Part shown: piece by piece, positions 37,080-45,435 of the stretch | Layout: every line of letters starts with the position of its first letter | Position numbering within the stretch: position 1 is the first letter of the stretch | Origin: Erythrobacter tepidarius | GTDB taxonomy: Bacteria > Pseudomonadota > Alphaproteobacteria > Sphingomonadales > Sphingomonadaceae | Reading direction: 5' to 3' | Length of the DNA: 64,000 nucleotides | Assembly (NCBI RefSeq): GCF_002155695.1 | Contig: NZ_MUYJ01000009.1 | Span: 1 to 64,000, forward strand | The notes under the pieces: generated by a model | Databases searched by the model: none | Told to the model about the DNA's origin: nothing | The model's input: only the letters and a program-made list of their open reading frames with translations | Position numbers and translations under genes: made by a program

Positions 37080-38993
37080 TCAGGATTCCGAGGCGGCAGG
37101 CACCACCCGGCACAGCACCGCCTCGACCTGCACCTGCGAACCCGCGCTGACCGTCAGCCCCTCGACCACCCCGTCGAAAGGCGCGGCAAGCGCGTGTTCC
37201 ATCTTCATCGCCTCGAGCACCATCAGCCGCTGCCCGGCGGTGACGGCCTTGCCTTCGCTCACATCGACCGCGATGACCTTGCCCGGCATCGGCGCAATGA
37301 TCGCGCCATCGGCGGCGGAGGCTTGGCCGGTGCCGTCGATCCGCGAGCGCAGCAGATAGGTTTGCCCTTTTTCGACAACCAATATTCCGTCGCCAGTGAC
37401 ACGAGTCATCATGTTGAACTGATCGTGATCTTGCGCGCGGGGAGTGATCTGGCCGGTGACGGCCTCACCCGAAGGAAGGGCGAAATGCACCCCTTTCCGG
37501 TCGGGCGCGTTGAGGCGGAAGCCGGTCAGACTTCGCGCCTTCCAACCGGGAATAGTGGCCTCGTCCCTTTCCCAATAGAGCGCCTCGGCTGCTGCTCCCA
37601 CGTTGATCGTGTCAGAGGAGGGGCTTGCAGGGGGGATGAGGTTTTCGCCTCGCCGTTCGATCAGTCCGGTATCGAGATCTGCAGCTTGGAAAGCGGCATC
37701 GGCCAAGCACAGCCAGAGGAAGCCAGCGTTCGTCTTGACTGGATGAACGAGGGTGCCGTCGAGTTCTTCCTGAAGTGCCGTAATCGCACTTGCCCTTGAC
37801 GCTGCGTGAACCACGATCTTCGCAATCATCGGGTCGTAGAAGGGGGAAACGACACTTCCTTCCTCGACACCCGTTTCGACACGGGCGTGGAGAGTCGGAA
37901 TGTAGAACTCGTCCAGCCGCCCCGTGCTCGGCAAAAACCCCTTGGCAGGGTCTTCCGCATAGAGCCGCGCCTCAATCGCATGGCCGTTGATCGACAGCTC
38001 GTCCTGCCGCTTGGGCAGCGGCTCGCCGCTCGCGACGCGCAATTGCCATTCGACCAGATCGACCCCGGTGATCTCCTCGGTGACGGGGTGCTCCACCTGA
38101 AGGCGGGTGTTCATCTCCATGAAGAAGATGCGATCGGCGCGCAGGCCATCGCTCGCATCGGCGATGAATTCGATCGTGCCCGCGCCCTCGTAATCGACCG
38201 CTTGTGCCGCGCGCACGGCGGCGGCGCAGATCGCCTCGCGGGTGGCCTCGTCCATGCCGGGGGCAGGCGCTTCCTCGATCACCTTCTGGTGGCGGCGCTG
38301 GAGCGAGCAGTCGCGCTCGAACAGGTGGACGACATTGCCGTGGGCATCGCCGAACACCTGCACTTCGATATGGCGGGGCGAGGTTATCCACTTTTCCAGC
38401 AGAACCTCGTCATTGCCGAAGCTCGCCTTGGCCTCGCGGCGGCAGGATTCGAGGCTCGCGGCGAAGTCGGCCGGGGCATCGACCTTGCGCATCCCCTTGC
38501 CGCCGCCGCCCGCCACGGCTTTGATAAGCACCGGATAGCCGATCGCCTCGGCCTCCTTGGTGAGGCGCTCCACGGATTGATCCGACCCGTCATAGCCTGG
38601 CGTCACCGGAACGCCCGCGCTGCGCATCAGCTGCTTGGCCGCGTCCTTCAGCCCCATCGCGCGGATGCTGGCCGGCTTGGGACCGACCCAGATCAGGCCC
38701 GCGTCGAGCACGCCTTGCGCAAAGTCGGCGTTCTCCGACAGGAACCCGTAACCCGGGTGGATCGCGTCCGCCCCGGTGGCCTGCGCCGCCGCGATGATCT
38801 TCGCCCCGACCAGATAGGACTCTGCCGCGGGAGAAGGCCCGATATGCACGGCCTCGTCGGCTTGGCGCACGTGCAGCGCCTTGGCATCGGCATCGGAATA
38901 GACCGCAACCGTGGCAATGCCCATGCTGCGGGCGGTGCGGATGATGCGGCAGGCAATCTCGCCGCGGTTGGCGATCAGGAGCTTCTTGATCAT
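37080..38993 (-). CDS. Acyl-CoA carboxylase alpha subunit (biotin carboxylase plus BCCP)
   Basis: 637 aa from MIKKLLIANRGEIACRIIRTA. The biotin carboxylase domain has KAVAGGGGKGMRKV (ATP grasp), HPGYGFLSEN and FMEMNTRLQVEHPVTEEITG. The C-terminal biotinyl domain carries LEAMKMEHALAAPFDG with the biotinylated lysine. It carboxylates biotin and hands CO2 to the beta subunit. Its start overlaps the stop of an exported NTF2-like gene (ATGA), an unusual pairing. Confidence 0.93.
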   Translation of the reverse strand: MIKKLLIANRGEIACRIIRTARSMGIATVAVYSDADAKALHVRQADEAVHIGPSPAAESYLVGAKIIAAAQATGADAIHPGYGFLSENADFAQGVLDAGLIWVGPKPASIRAMGLKDAAKQLMRSAGVPVTPGYDGSDQSVERLTKEAEAIGYPVLIKAVAGGGGKGMRKVDAPADFAASLESCRREAKASFGNDEVLLEKWITSPRHIEVQVFGDAHGNVVHLFERDCSLQRRHQKVIEEAPAPGMDEATREAICAAAVRAAQAVDYEGAGTIEFIADASDGLRADRIFFMEMNTRLQVEHPVTEEITGVDLVEWQLRVASGEPLPKRQDELSINGHAIEARLYAEDPAKGFLPSTGRLDEFYIPTLHARVETGVEEGSVVSPFYDPMIAKIVVHAASRASAITALQEELDGTLVHPVKTNAGFLWLCLADAAFQAADLDTGLIERRGENLIPPASPSSDTINVGAAAEALYWERDEATIPGWKARSLTGFRLNAPDRKGVHFALPSGEAVTGQITPRAQDHDQFNMMTRVTGDGILVVEKGQTYLLRSRIDGTGQASAADGAIIAPMPGKVIAVDVSEGKAVTAGQRLMVLEAMKMEHALAAPFDGVVEGLTVSAGSQVQVEAVLCRVVPAASES

Positions 38994-39478
38994 CGCTGAG
39001 GAGCCTCCGGTGCACCCAGCGCCGCGCAGCGTTCGGGCGGTTCCATCGTGAAGCTGGTATTGGCGACCTTCCAGCCGCTTTCGGTGCGGACGAGACTTAG
39101 CGCATTGATCCCGCAATGCATGGTCTTGCCTTCGGCGATGAAGCGGTAGGGGCCCCACACCTGCGCCATGTCGCCATCGACCAGCACCTTGTCGTAGCGC
39201 ATCACCTCATCGACCTTGCGCGTGCTCGTGACCCAGCGTTCCAGGTGCTTGGCAACCGGCACGGCATCGACCCGCGGACGATCGGGCTGCATTCGGCTGT
39301 GCACAAAGATCATGCCCTCGGGCAGCATCTGCTCGGCAAGTGCGGTTTTGTCATCGCTGCGCAAGGCGGCGAAGAAGGCATCGGCGGCGGCAATGGCTTC
39401 TGCCTGTTCGGGTGTCGGCGCCTGTGCAGCGAGCGGCGCGGCGGCGAGGAGGACAGCAAGGGCGAGAGACGACTTCAT
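38990..39478 (-). CDS. Exported NTF2-like (SnoaL/DUF4440) protein
   Basis: 162 aa. The ATG begins a clear signal peptide (MKSSLALAVLLAAAPLAAQA). The mature part is an NTF2-like alpha+beta cone (EAIAAADAFFAALRSDDKTALAEQMLPEGMIFVHS, LVDGDMAQVWGPYRF, LVRTESGWKVANTSF), as in DUF4440 proteins. No catalytic residues are assigned. The stop overlaps the carboxylase alpha start by four bases, so translation is coupled although one product is periplasmic and the other cytoplasmic. Confidence 0.8.
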   Translation of the reverse strand: MKSSLALAVLLAAAPLAAQAPTPEQAEAIAAADAFFAALRSDDKTALAEQMLPEGMIFVHSRMQPDRPRVDAVPVAKHLERWVTSTRKVDEVMRYDKVLVDGDMAQVWGPYRFIAEGKTMHCGINALSLVRTESGWKVANTSFTMEPPERCAALGAPEAPQR

Positions 39479-39534
39479 GGCAGCCTGGTTAGTCGAGCTT
39501 GGTTGCAAAGAAAACCGCTTCCCGCTGCCCGGCT

Positions 39535-40488
39535 TCACCGCTTGGGCCGGTAATCGGCAATCCCCCAGTCGATCCCGCCGGGGGGCATTCTCTCCCGGTT
39601 GAGCGCCGCTGAAAGGAAGGCGCGCAGGCCATGAAGCGCCTTTTCGGCCCGCGGCACATAGGTGCGCGAATTCCACGCCTCGGGCCCGCGTGCCCGCACC
39701 TTGCGCCCGATCGCACCATAGATGCGCGCGGCGCAGAGCACCGCCCAGCGGCTGCGGAAGGGGAGTTTTGCCGCGCCCACGCGCGCCGCGGCCTCGTGCT
39801 TTTCCACCAGCGCCACCAGCCGTGCGGCCATCTCGGCCAGTTCCTTCCTGTGGTGCGGCTTGGTGTGTTGGCCGGGCTCGATATCCTGTTCGGCCAGCCA
39901 TTCCTGCGGCAGATAGCAGCGGCCCGCCGCATCATCCTCGACAATGTCGCGGGCGATGTTGGAAAGTTGGAAGGCAAGGCCGAGATCGTTGGCGCGGTCG
40001 AGCGTTTCCTGATCCTCCGGCGAAACCCCCATCACCACCGCCATCATCACGCCCACCGCGCCTGCCACGTGGTAGCAGTAGCGCAGCATGTCGGCCTCGG
40101 TGCGCGGGCGCCAGTCTTCCGCGTCGAGCTGGAAGCCGGCGATCACGTCCTCGGCCATCTGCGGAGTGAGGCCGACTTCGGCGGCCACCACGCCAAGGCA
40201 ATCGAAGGCGGGGTCTCCGGTCGGTTTGCCCTCGAAGGCGAGCGCGGTGAGGCGGCGGATGTGAGCGAGGCGCCCGGCGAGGTCGGACTGGTCGCCCAGT
40301 TCCCCGCCCATGTCCTGATTGTCGGCGATGTCGTCCGCCCGGCGACACCAAGCATAGAGCAGCCACGCCCTTTCGCGGGTTTCCTTGTCGAACAGGCGCG
40401 CGGCGGCGGAAAAGCTCTGCGAGCCGCGCTTGATCGACAGCCGCGCGTGCTCGACCAGCGCGGCGCGGGTGGCGGGATCGACAGCCAT
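39535..40488 (-). CDS. crtB: Phytoene synthase
   Basis: 317 aa trans-isoprenyl diphosphate synthase. The first aspartate-rich motif is RRADDIADNQD, and the second region is QLSNIARDIVEDDAAGRCYLP. It condenses two geranylgeranyl diphosphates to phytoene, the first committed carotenoid step. It is the last gene of the crtY-crtI-LOG-crtB series, 10 bp after the LOG stop. Confidence 0.95.
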   Translation of the reverse strand: MAVDPATRAALVEHARLSIKRGSQSFSAAARLFDKETRERAWLLYAWCRRADDIADNQDMGGELGDQSDLAGRLAHIRRLTALAFEGKPTGDPAFDCLGVVAAEVGLTPQMAEDVIAGFQLDAEDWRPRTEADMLRYCYHVAGAVGVMMAVVMGVSPEDQETLDRANDLGLAFQLSNIARDIVEDDAAGRCYLPQEWLAEQDIEPGQHTKPHHRKELAEMAARLVALVEKHEAAARVGAAKLPFRSRWAVLCAARIYGAIGRKVRARGPEAWNSRTYVPRAEKALHGLRAFLSAALNRERMPPGGIDWGIADYRPKR

Positions 40489-40498
40489 CGCCTGAACC

Positions 40499-41080
40499 CT
40501 AGAGTTCCTCGGCCTTCATGCGGAAGATCGGGGTGTGCGGCTGGTAGGACGCCATCTTCGCGAGCAGTTCGGTGATCGTATCCGCCGCGATCAGGATGTT
40601 CTGGTGCGCGGGCCTGACAAAGCCGACCTCGGCCATCTTGGCGTTGAAAGCGAGCAGGTGATCGTAGAAGCCGAAAGCATTGAACAGGCCCACGGGCTTG
40701 GAATGGTAACCCAGCTGCGACCAGCTCATCGCCTCCCACAATTCGTCCATCGTGCCCACGCCGCCGGGGATGGTGACGAAACCGTCCGAGAGGTCGGTGA
40801 AGCGCTGCTTGCGCTCGTGCATGCCGCTGACGGTGACAAGCTCGTCGCAATCGTGGTTGGCGACCTCGGCGCGCACGAGGCTTTCGGGGATGATGCCGAT
40901 CACCTCGCCGCCAGCGTCCTTGGCACCCTTGGCGACCGCGCCCATGAGGCCAAGCTTGCCCCCGCCATAGACCAGCCCTATGCTGCGGCGGGCAAGTTCC
41001 GCGCCGACATCATAGGCGAGCTGAATGTAACGCGGATCCTCGGGCGAGGCCGAACCGCAATAAACCGCAAGCCGTTTCAC
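40499..41080 (-). CDS. LOG family protein (TIGR00730, Rossmann-fold nucleotide hydrolase)
   Basis: 193 aa, GTG start. Signature motifs are LVYGGGKLGLMGAVA and TIPGGVGTMDELWEAMSW (PGGxGTxxE). Established members are nucleoside 5'-monophosphate phosphoribohydrolases, some producing cytokinins; others have housekeeping nucleotide roles. It sits inside the carotenoid operon, overlaps the crtI stop as GTGA and is followed closely by crtB. Why it is there is unclear. Confidence 0.9.
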   Translation of the reverse strand: MKRLAVYCGSASPEDPRYIQLAYDVGAELARRSIGLVYGGGKLGLMGAVAKGAKDAGGEVIGIIPESLVRAEVANHDCDELVTVSGMHERKQRFTDLSDGFVTIPGGVGTMDELWEAMSWSQLGYHSKPVGLFNAFGFYDHLLAFNAKMAEVGFVRPAHQNILIAADTITELLAKMASYQPHTPIFRMKAEEL

Positions 41081-42639
41081 GCAGGCATCCTCGCCAGATC
41101 CTCCAGCATCAGACCCGCGGTCGCCTTGGCGCTGCCGACCACGCCGGGGATCCCTGCCCCCGGGTGCGTTCCCGCACCGACGAGGTAGAAGTTGTCGATC
41201 ACGTCATCGCGGTTGTGGCCGCGCAGCCACGCGCTCTGCCACAGCACCGGCTCCAGGCTGAAGGCGCTGCCCATGTGGGCGTTCAAGTCCTGCTTGAAGT
41301 CCTTGGGCGCGTAGCTGAACTTGGTGACGATCCGGCTGTGGATGTCGGGGATCAGACGGCGCTCCAGCTCGTCGAGGATCATCTTTTCGAGGCGCGGGCC
41401 GACCTCGTCCCAATCGAGCGGCATCTTGCCCATGTGGCTCACCGGCACGAGCGCATAGAAGGTGCTCTTGCCCTCGGGCGCCATGCTCGGATCGGTCACG
41501 GTCGGGTGATGGAGATAGATCGCGAAATCTTCCGGCACCACGCCGTTCTTGTAGATGTCGTCGAGCAGCCCCTTGTAGCGCTTGGCGAACAGGATCATGT
41601 GATGCGGGATGCCGGGCCATGTGCCCTCCAGCCCGAAGTGCACCACGAATAGGCTGGGTGAAAAGCTCTTGCGGCCCAGCGACTTGGCCATCTGCTTGCC
41701 GCGGGCACTGTGCGACAGCAGATCCTTGTAGGAATGCATGATGTCGGCGTTGCTGGCGACCGCGTCGAAGCGCTGGCGGAAGCCCGACCTGGTTTCCACT
41801 TCGCTCGCCTTGGTGCCCAGCGTGTGCACCTGCACCACCGGATCGCCGATGCGCATCGTCCCGCCGAGGCGCTCGAAATGGCGCACCATGCCCGCAATCA
41901 ACCGGTTGGTGCCGCCGCGCGCCCACCACACGCCGCCTTGCTTTTCCAGCTTGTGAATCAGGGCGTAGATACTGCTGGTGTTCATCGGATTGCCGCCAAC
42001 CAGCAGCGTGTGGAACGAAAGCGCCTCGCGCAGTTTCTCATTCTCGACATAGCTCGACACCATGCCGTAAACGCTGCGCCACGCCTGTTCCTTGATGAGC
42101 GCCGGGGCGGCCTTGAGCATCGACTTGAAATCGAGGAACGGCTTGGTGCCGAGCTTGAGATAGCCTTCCTGATAGACCCGCTCGGAATATTCGAGGAAGC
42201 GCGCATAGCCGGCCACGTCCGCCGGGTTCAGCTTGGCGATCTCGGCGTTGAGCTGCTGCTCGTCGTTCGAATAGTCGAAATTCGTGCCATCGGGCCAGTT
42301 GAGGCGGTAGAAGGGCATGACCTTCATCAGCTCGACATCTTCGGCCATGTCGTGGCCGGTCAGCGCCCAGAGTTCTTCAAGGCAGGGCGGATCGGTGATC
42401 ACAGTCGGGCCGGCATCGAAGGTGAAACCGTCCTTCTCCCAGAAATAGGCCCGCCCGCCGGGCTTGTCGCGGCTTTCGATCACGGTGGTGGCGATGCCGG
42501 CGGATTGCAGCCGGATGGCCAGCGCCAGACCGCCGAAACCCGCCCCGATTACGCAGGCCGTGCGCCCGGCATAGCGTTCAGCGAGCGCGGGGTTGATGCC
42601 CTTTCCGGCAGAAAGATTGAGCTTCGCATCGGCGTTCAT
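41077..42639 (-). CDS. crtI: Phytoene desaturase
   Basis: 520 aa FAD enzyme that introduces double bonds into phytoene to give lycopene or neurosporene. The dinucleotide fold is CVIGAGFGGLALAIRLQSAG, followed by the GGRAYFWEKDGFTFDAGPTVI segment. The C-terminal signature is GAGTHPGAGIPGVVGSAKATAG. A 25-30 residue N-terminal extension precedes the FAD motif. Start overlaps the crtY stop (ATGA). Confidence 0.96.
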   Translation of the reverse strand: MNADAKLNLSAGKGINPALAERYAGRTACVIGAGFGGLALAIRLQSAGIATTVIESRDKPGGRAYFWEKDGFTFDAGPTVITDPPCLEELWALTGHDMAEDVELMKVMPFYRLNWPDGTNFDYSNDEQQLNAEIAKLNPADVAGYARFLEYSERVYQEGYLKLGTKPFLDFKSMLKAAPALIKEQAWRSVYGMVSSYVENEKLREALSFHTLLVGGNPMNTSSIYALIHKLEKQGGVWWARGGTNRLIAGMVRHFERLGGTMRIGDPVVQVHTLGTKASEVETRSGFRQRFDAVASNADIMHSYKDLLSHSARGKQMAKSLGRKSFSPSLFVVHFGLEGTWPGIPHHMILFAKRYKGLLDDIYKNGVVPEDFAIYLHHPTVTDPSMAPEGKSTFYALVPVSHMGKMPLDWDEVGPRLEKMILDELERRLIPDIHSRIVTKFSYAPKDFKQDLNAHMGSAFSLEPVLWQSAWLRGHNRDDVIDNFYLVGAGTHPGAGIPGVVGSAKATAGLMLEDLARMPA

Positions 42640-43898
42640 GCCGGGTTCTCCACGTTGAGAGACTTGGTTTCGAGGGGTTTTCCGGAGGAAAACAGGGCGC
42701 GGATCGCCCGCGGGATAGCTACGGGTGGCTTGCCGGTAAGGATGCGCAAGCGATCGGGCCAGGTCGACCGACCGGCGTAGAAGCGTTCGACCAGCCGGCC
42801 GCGCAGGGCGTAGAAATGCTCGAACACCACCACCCGCTTGTCCGGCTCGGCGGCCTCGAACAGCATCCGGCTGAGCAACCGGTAATAGCCGGTGGCGCGC
42901 CAGTGCCGCTTGGCGCGGCGTTCGCAGAAGGCGGCGAGTTCGTTGCCCGACACCCCTGGGCGGGTCGCCAGCAGCCGGGCGATGGCGAGCGCGTTGTCGG
43001 CGGCAAAGGGCAGGGTGTAGCTGGTGAGCGGGTGCGAGAAGCCCCCGCGCGCGCCGGCGACAGCCACGCCGGGGATCGCGATTTCATTGAGCGCGGCAGC
43101 GAAATTGCCGCCCGAGACGACCGGCAGGATCCCCGCCTCCTGATCGATCACCTCGCCCTTCCAGCCATTGGCGCTGGCATAGGCGGCGACCCGGCCCTTG
43201 AGCACTTCGGCATCCATCTTCGGCTGATCGGCATAGTAGGTGTCCTCGATGAACACCTCGTCCTCTGACAGCGGCAGGACGTAGACGAAGCGATAGGCCG
43301 CGCTGTTACCATAGGGGGCGACCTGATCGACGCTGGCATCCATGATCACCGGGCGGGTGAGGCCATGGGGCTTTTCGCACTTGAAATGCTGGCCGAGGAA
43401 CACCTGCCAGCCGCCCGCAAGGTGGCGCGAGGGGCGGAACGGTCGGCAGTCGATCACGCGGCGGCCGGCGATGCGGGTGCCGTCGGCGAGCGTCACCCCG
43501 TCGGCGTCGATTGCTGTGGCCTTGCTCGACAGCAGCACCCGCTCGGGCGGCAGTTCGGCGAGCAGCTTGGCGTGGAATTCGGCGCTGGTGAGCGAGCGAT
43601 AGGAGGTCGGCAAGGTGCGGCCATAGGCGGGGAAGGTGATGTCATAGCCATCGTCCCAACCGTTGAGCGCGAAACCGGCCATCAGCGCCTGCGCTTGCGG
43701 GCTAAGGTCGGTGGCGAACCAGCTCCAGCGGTGATGCCCGCCGAGCGTGCGCCCGGCCTCGACCAGCAGGAAGCGGCAGCGCGGCGCATGGCGGTGCAGT
43801 GCGAGCGCGATCAGCCCGCCCGCGAGGCCGCCGCCGACGATGATCAGATCGTGAGCCATGGCCGCTTCGGAAACCGGATTGTGCAAGGAATCGCTCAT
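42636..43898 (-). CDS. crtY: Lycopene beta-cyclase
   Basis: 420 aa flavoprotein-like cyclase forming beta-rings at lycopene ends. IIVGGGLAGGLIALALHR, the HHRWSWF motif region, FIEDTYYAD and GARGGFSHPLTSYTLPFA are typical of bacterial CrtY. It points to bicyclic carotenoids (beta-carotene, zeaxanthin-type) rather than spheroidene. The first ATG is used; an ATG 13 codons downstream just before the FAD motif is also possible. First gene of the carotenoid operon. Confidence 0.95.
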   Translation of the reverse strand: MSDSLHNPVSEAAMAHDLIIVGGGLAGGLIALALHRHAPRCRFLLVEAGRTLGGHHRWSWFATDLSPQAQALMAGFALNGWDDGYDITFPAYGRTLPTSYRSLTSAEFHAKLLAELPPERVLLSSKATAIDADGVTLADGTRIAGRRVIDCRPFRPSRHLAGGWQVFLGQHFKCEKPHGLTRPVIMDASVDQVAPYGNSAAYRFVYVLPLSEDEVFIEDTYYADQPKMDAEVLKGRVAAYASANGWKGEVIDQEAGILPVVSGGNFAAALNEIAIPGVAVAGARGGFSHPLTSYTLPFAADNALAIARLLATRPGVSGNELAAFCERRAKRHWRATGYYRLLSRMLFEAAEPDKRVVVFEHFYALRGRLVERFYAGRSTWPDRLRILTGKPPVAIPRAIRALFSSGKPLETKSLNVENPA

Positions 43899-44057
43899 GC
43901 GCAGCCAGCCCTAGGCGAGGGCGAGCGATACGGCAATGATAGCGGCACGCCGGCGGCGGCCAATTGCTGTTGCAACATCACATCAAGCGCCATATCGGCG
44001 CCCGGAACAGCGCGGACGAATCGCGTAAAATCGCTTATTTATAAAGGATTTATATCT
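43899..44057. promoter_or_regulatory. Divergent promoter region between crtY and the MipA-like gene
   Basis: The 159 bp between divergent starts must hold both promoters. The half near the MipA-like gene is AT-rich (TTATTTATAAAGGATTTATATC). No TGT-N12-ACA motif of the light/redox regulator PpsR was found on reading. GTTGCAAC forms a small palindrome in the middle. Confidence 0.4.
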
Positions 44058-44987
44058 ATGAAACTGCGCAGAAAGCTCGCCCTGTCAGCCATGCCGGCCG
44101 CCGCGATCGCGCTGGGCGCAACTCCGGCGCTGGCCGATGGCGGCGAGCGCGCCTCGGGCGATGTCACCGAACCTGCCGCCCAGCCTGCGCCAGCAGCGCC
44201 GATGCCGGGCTTCACCAAGCCGGTGTTCGACGAAACCTGGGCGACCATCGGTCTCGGTGCCGGGCTGGTGCCGAGCTATGCCGGCTCGAACGATTACGTG
44301 GTCTTCCCGCTGCCGCTGATTGTCGGGCGCGTGGGCGGGGTCGGCATCCGGCCCAACGGCCCGGGGCTGACGCTCGACCTGCTCTCGCCCAAGCCCAGCT
44401 TCGGCCCGCGCAAGACCCGTCTCGCTTTCGGCCCGGCGTTCCGCATCCGCAACGACCGCAATGGCCCGATCAAGGATGATGTGGTCGAAGCCGCGGGCGA
44501 ACGCGATGCGGCGCTGGAAGTGGGGCTCAACGCGGCGGTGTCCTTTCCCGGCGTGTTCAAGCCGCTCGACAGCCTTACCCTCGGGGCGCAGGTGCGTTGG
44601 GACGTGCTCGGCGCGCACGAGGGCATGGTGATCGAGCCGCAGGTCAATTATTCGACCCCGCTCGGCAAGGCCTTCGTCCTGCAGGTGCAGGCGCAAATGG
44701 AGTTCGTCGATGACAGCTTTGCCGACTACTACTTTTCGGTCACCCCGCCCCAGCGGCTGGCAAGCGGGCTGCCATCCTTCGTGGCCGAGGGCGGGCTGAA
44801 CCGCATCGGCACGCTGGCGATCGTCAACTACGACCTTTCCGGCAATGCGCTCGACGGCGGGTGGAGCGTTTACGGCGTGGGCGGCTATTCGCGCCTGCTG
44901 GGCGATGCGGCAGGCACGCCCTACACGGCGCTGCGGGGCAGCCCCAACCAGTTCATCGCGGGCCTTGGCGTCGGCTATACGTTCTAG
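44058..44987 (+). CDS. MipA/OmpV family outer-membrane protein
   Basis: 309 aa. The ATG after AAAGGA starts a signal peptide (MKLRRKLALSAMPAAAIALGATPALA). A Pro/Ala-rich linker precedes the barrel. WATIGLGAGLVPSYAGSNDYVVFPLPLI is the family signature near the mature N-terminus, and the protein ends in the aromatic IAGLGVGYTF. Family members scaffold murein enzymes or act as porin-like barrels. The role here is unknown. Confidence 0.88.
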   Translation: MKLRRKLALSAMPAAAIALGATPALADGGERASGDVTEPAAQPAPAAPMPGFTKPVFDETWATIGLGAGLVPSYAGSNDYVVFPLPLIVGRVGGVGIRPNGPGLTLDLLSPKPSFGPRKTRLAFGPAFRIRNDRNGPIKDDVVEAAGERDAALEVGLNAAVSFPGVFKPLDSLTLGAQVRWDVLGAHEGMVIEPQVNYSTPLGKAFVLQVQAQMEFVDDSFADYYFSVTPPQRLASGLPSFVAEGGLNRIGTLAIVNYDLSGNALDGGWSVYGVGGYSRLLGDAAGTPYTALRGSPNQFIAGLGVGYTF

Positions 44988-44998
44988 TCGTCGATCGC

Positions 44999-45341
44999 CT
45001 TGCTGCGCGACGCCGGCCCTGCTTGGCGAGCAGTTGCTTGATCAGCTCCGGGCTTTGCGCCTTGGCAAGCGCAAACCCGGCCGAAGCGGCCATTCGCGCC
45101 CGAACAGCACCAGCGCCTTGTCGATCATCAGCCCCTGATCAACCGATGCCTCCATCGCATCAGAAGGATCGGCACAGGCGGCCTTGCTGGCATCGCCCGC
45201 CTGCGCCAGCGCGGGCGCGATGGGCGGGGCAAGAGCAAGAGCAAGGCCTGCGGCGAGGCTCTGGATGAGCGGCAGTCGGAAAATGGTCGTGCGGCCGCAC
45301 TCATTGGCAAGCGGCTGAAACAGCGTCACGGACAACCGCAC
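44999..45341 (-). pseudogene. Small exported protein gene with probable frameshift
   Basis: A 99-codon frame begins MRLSVTLFQPLANECGR and contains a good export signal (RLPLIQSLAAGLALALAPPIAPALAQA) and a mature start AGDASKAACADPSDAMEASVDQGLMIDKALVLFGRE. After that it turns into unlikely sequence (WPLRPGLRLPRRKARS). In the next frame the sequence continues as MAASAGFALAKAQSPELIKQ and LLAKQGRRRA, which looks like real protein. One missing base near 45095 (GAATG for GAAATG) would join the two. It may be a pseudogene, a sequencing error or simply a short protein. Start is uncertain. Confidence 0.5.
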
Positions 45342-45435
45342 CCCGCGCGCTTGCCGAGCGCAATCGCGCGCAAGGCTTGCAACGCGCGGGGCGGCGGCGC
45401 ATCACGGTGGCGGGACAGGGAGACCTTGGGGAGAC

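Noticed and set aside
43899..44057. PpsR/CrtJ (TGT-N12-ACA) site between crtY and the MipA-like gene
   Set aside because: No correctly spaced TGT/ACA pair was found. The GTTGCAAC palindrome is too short to assign.
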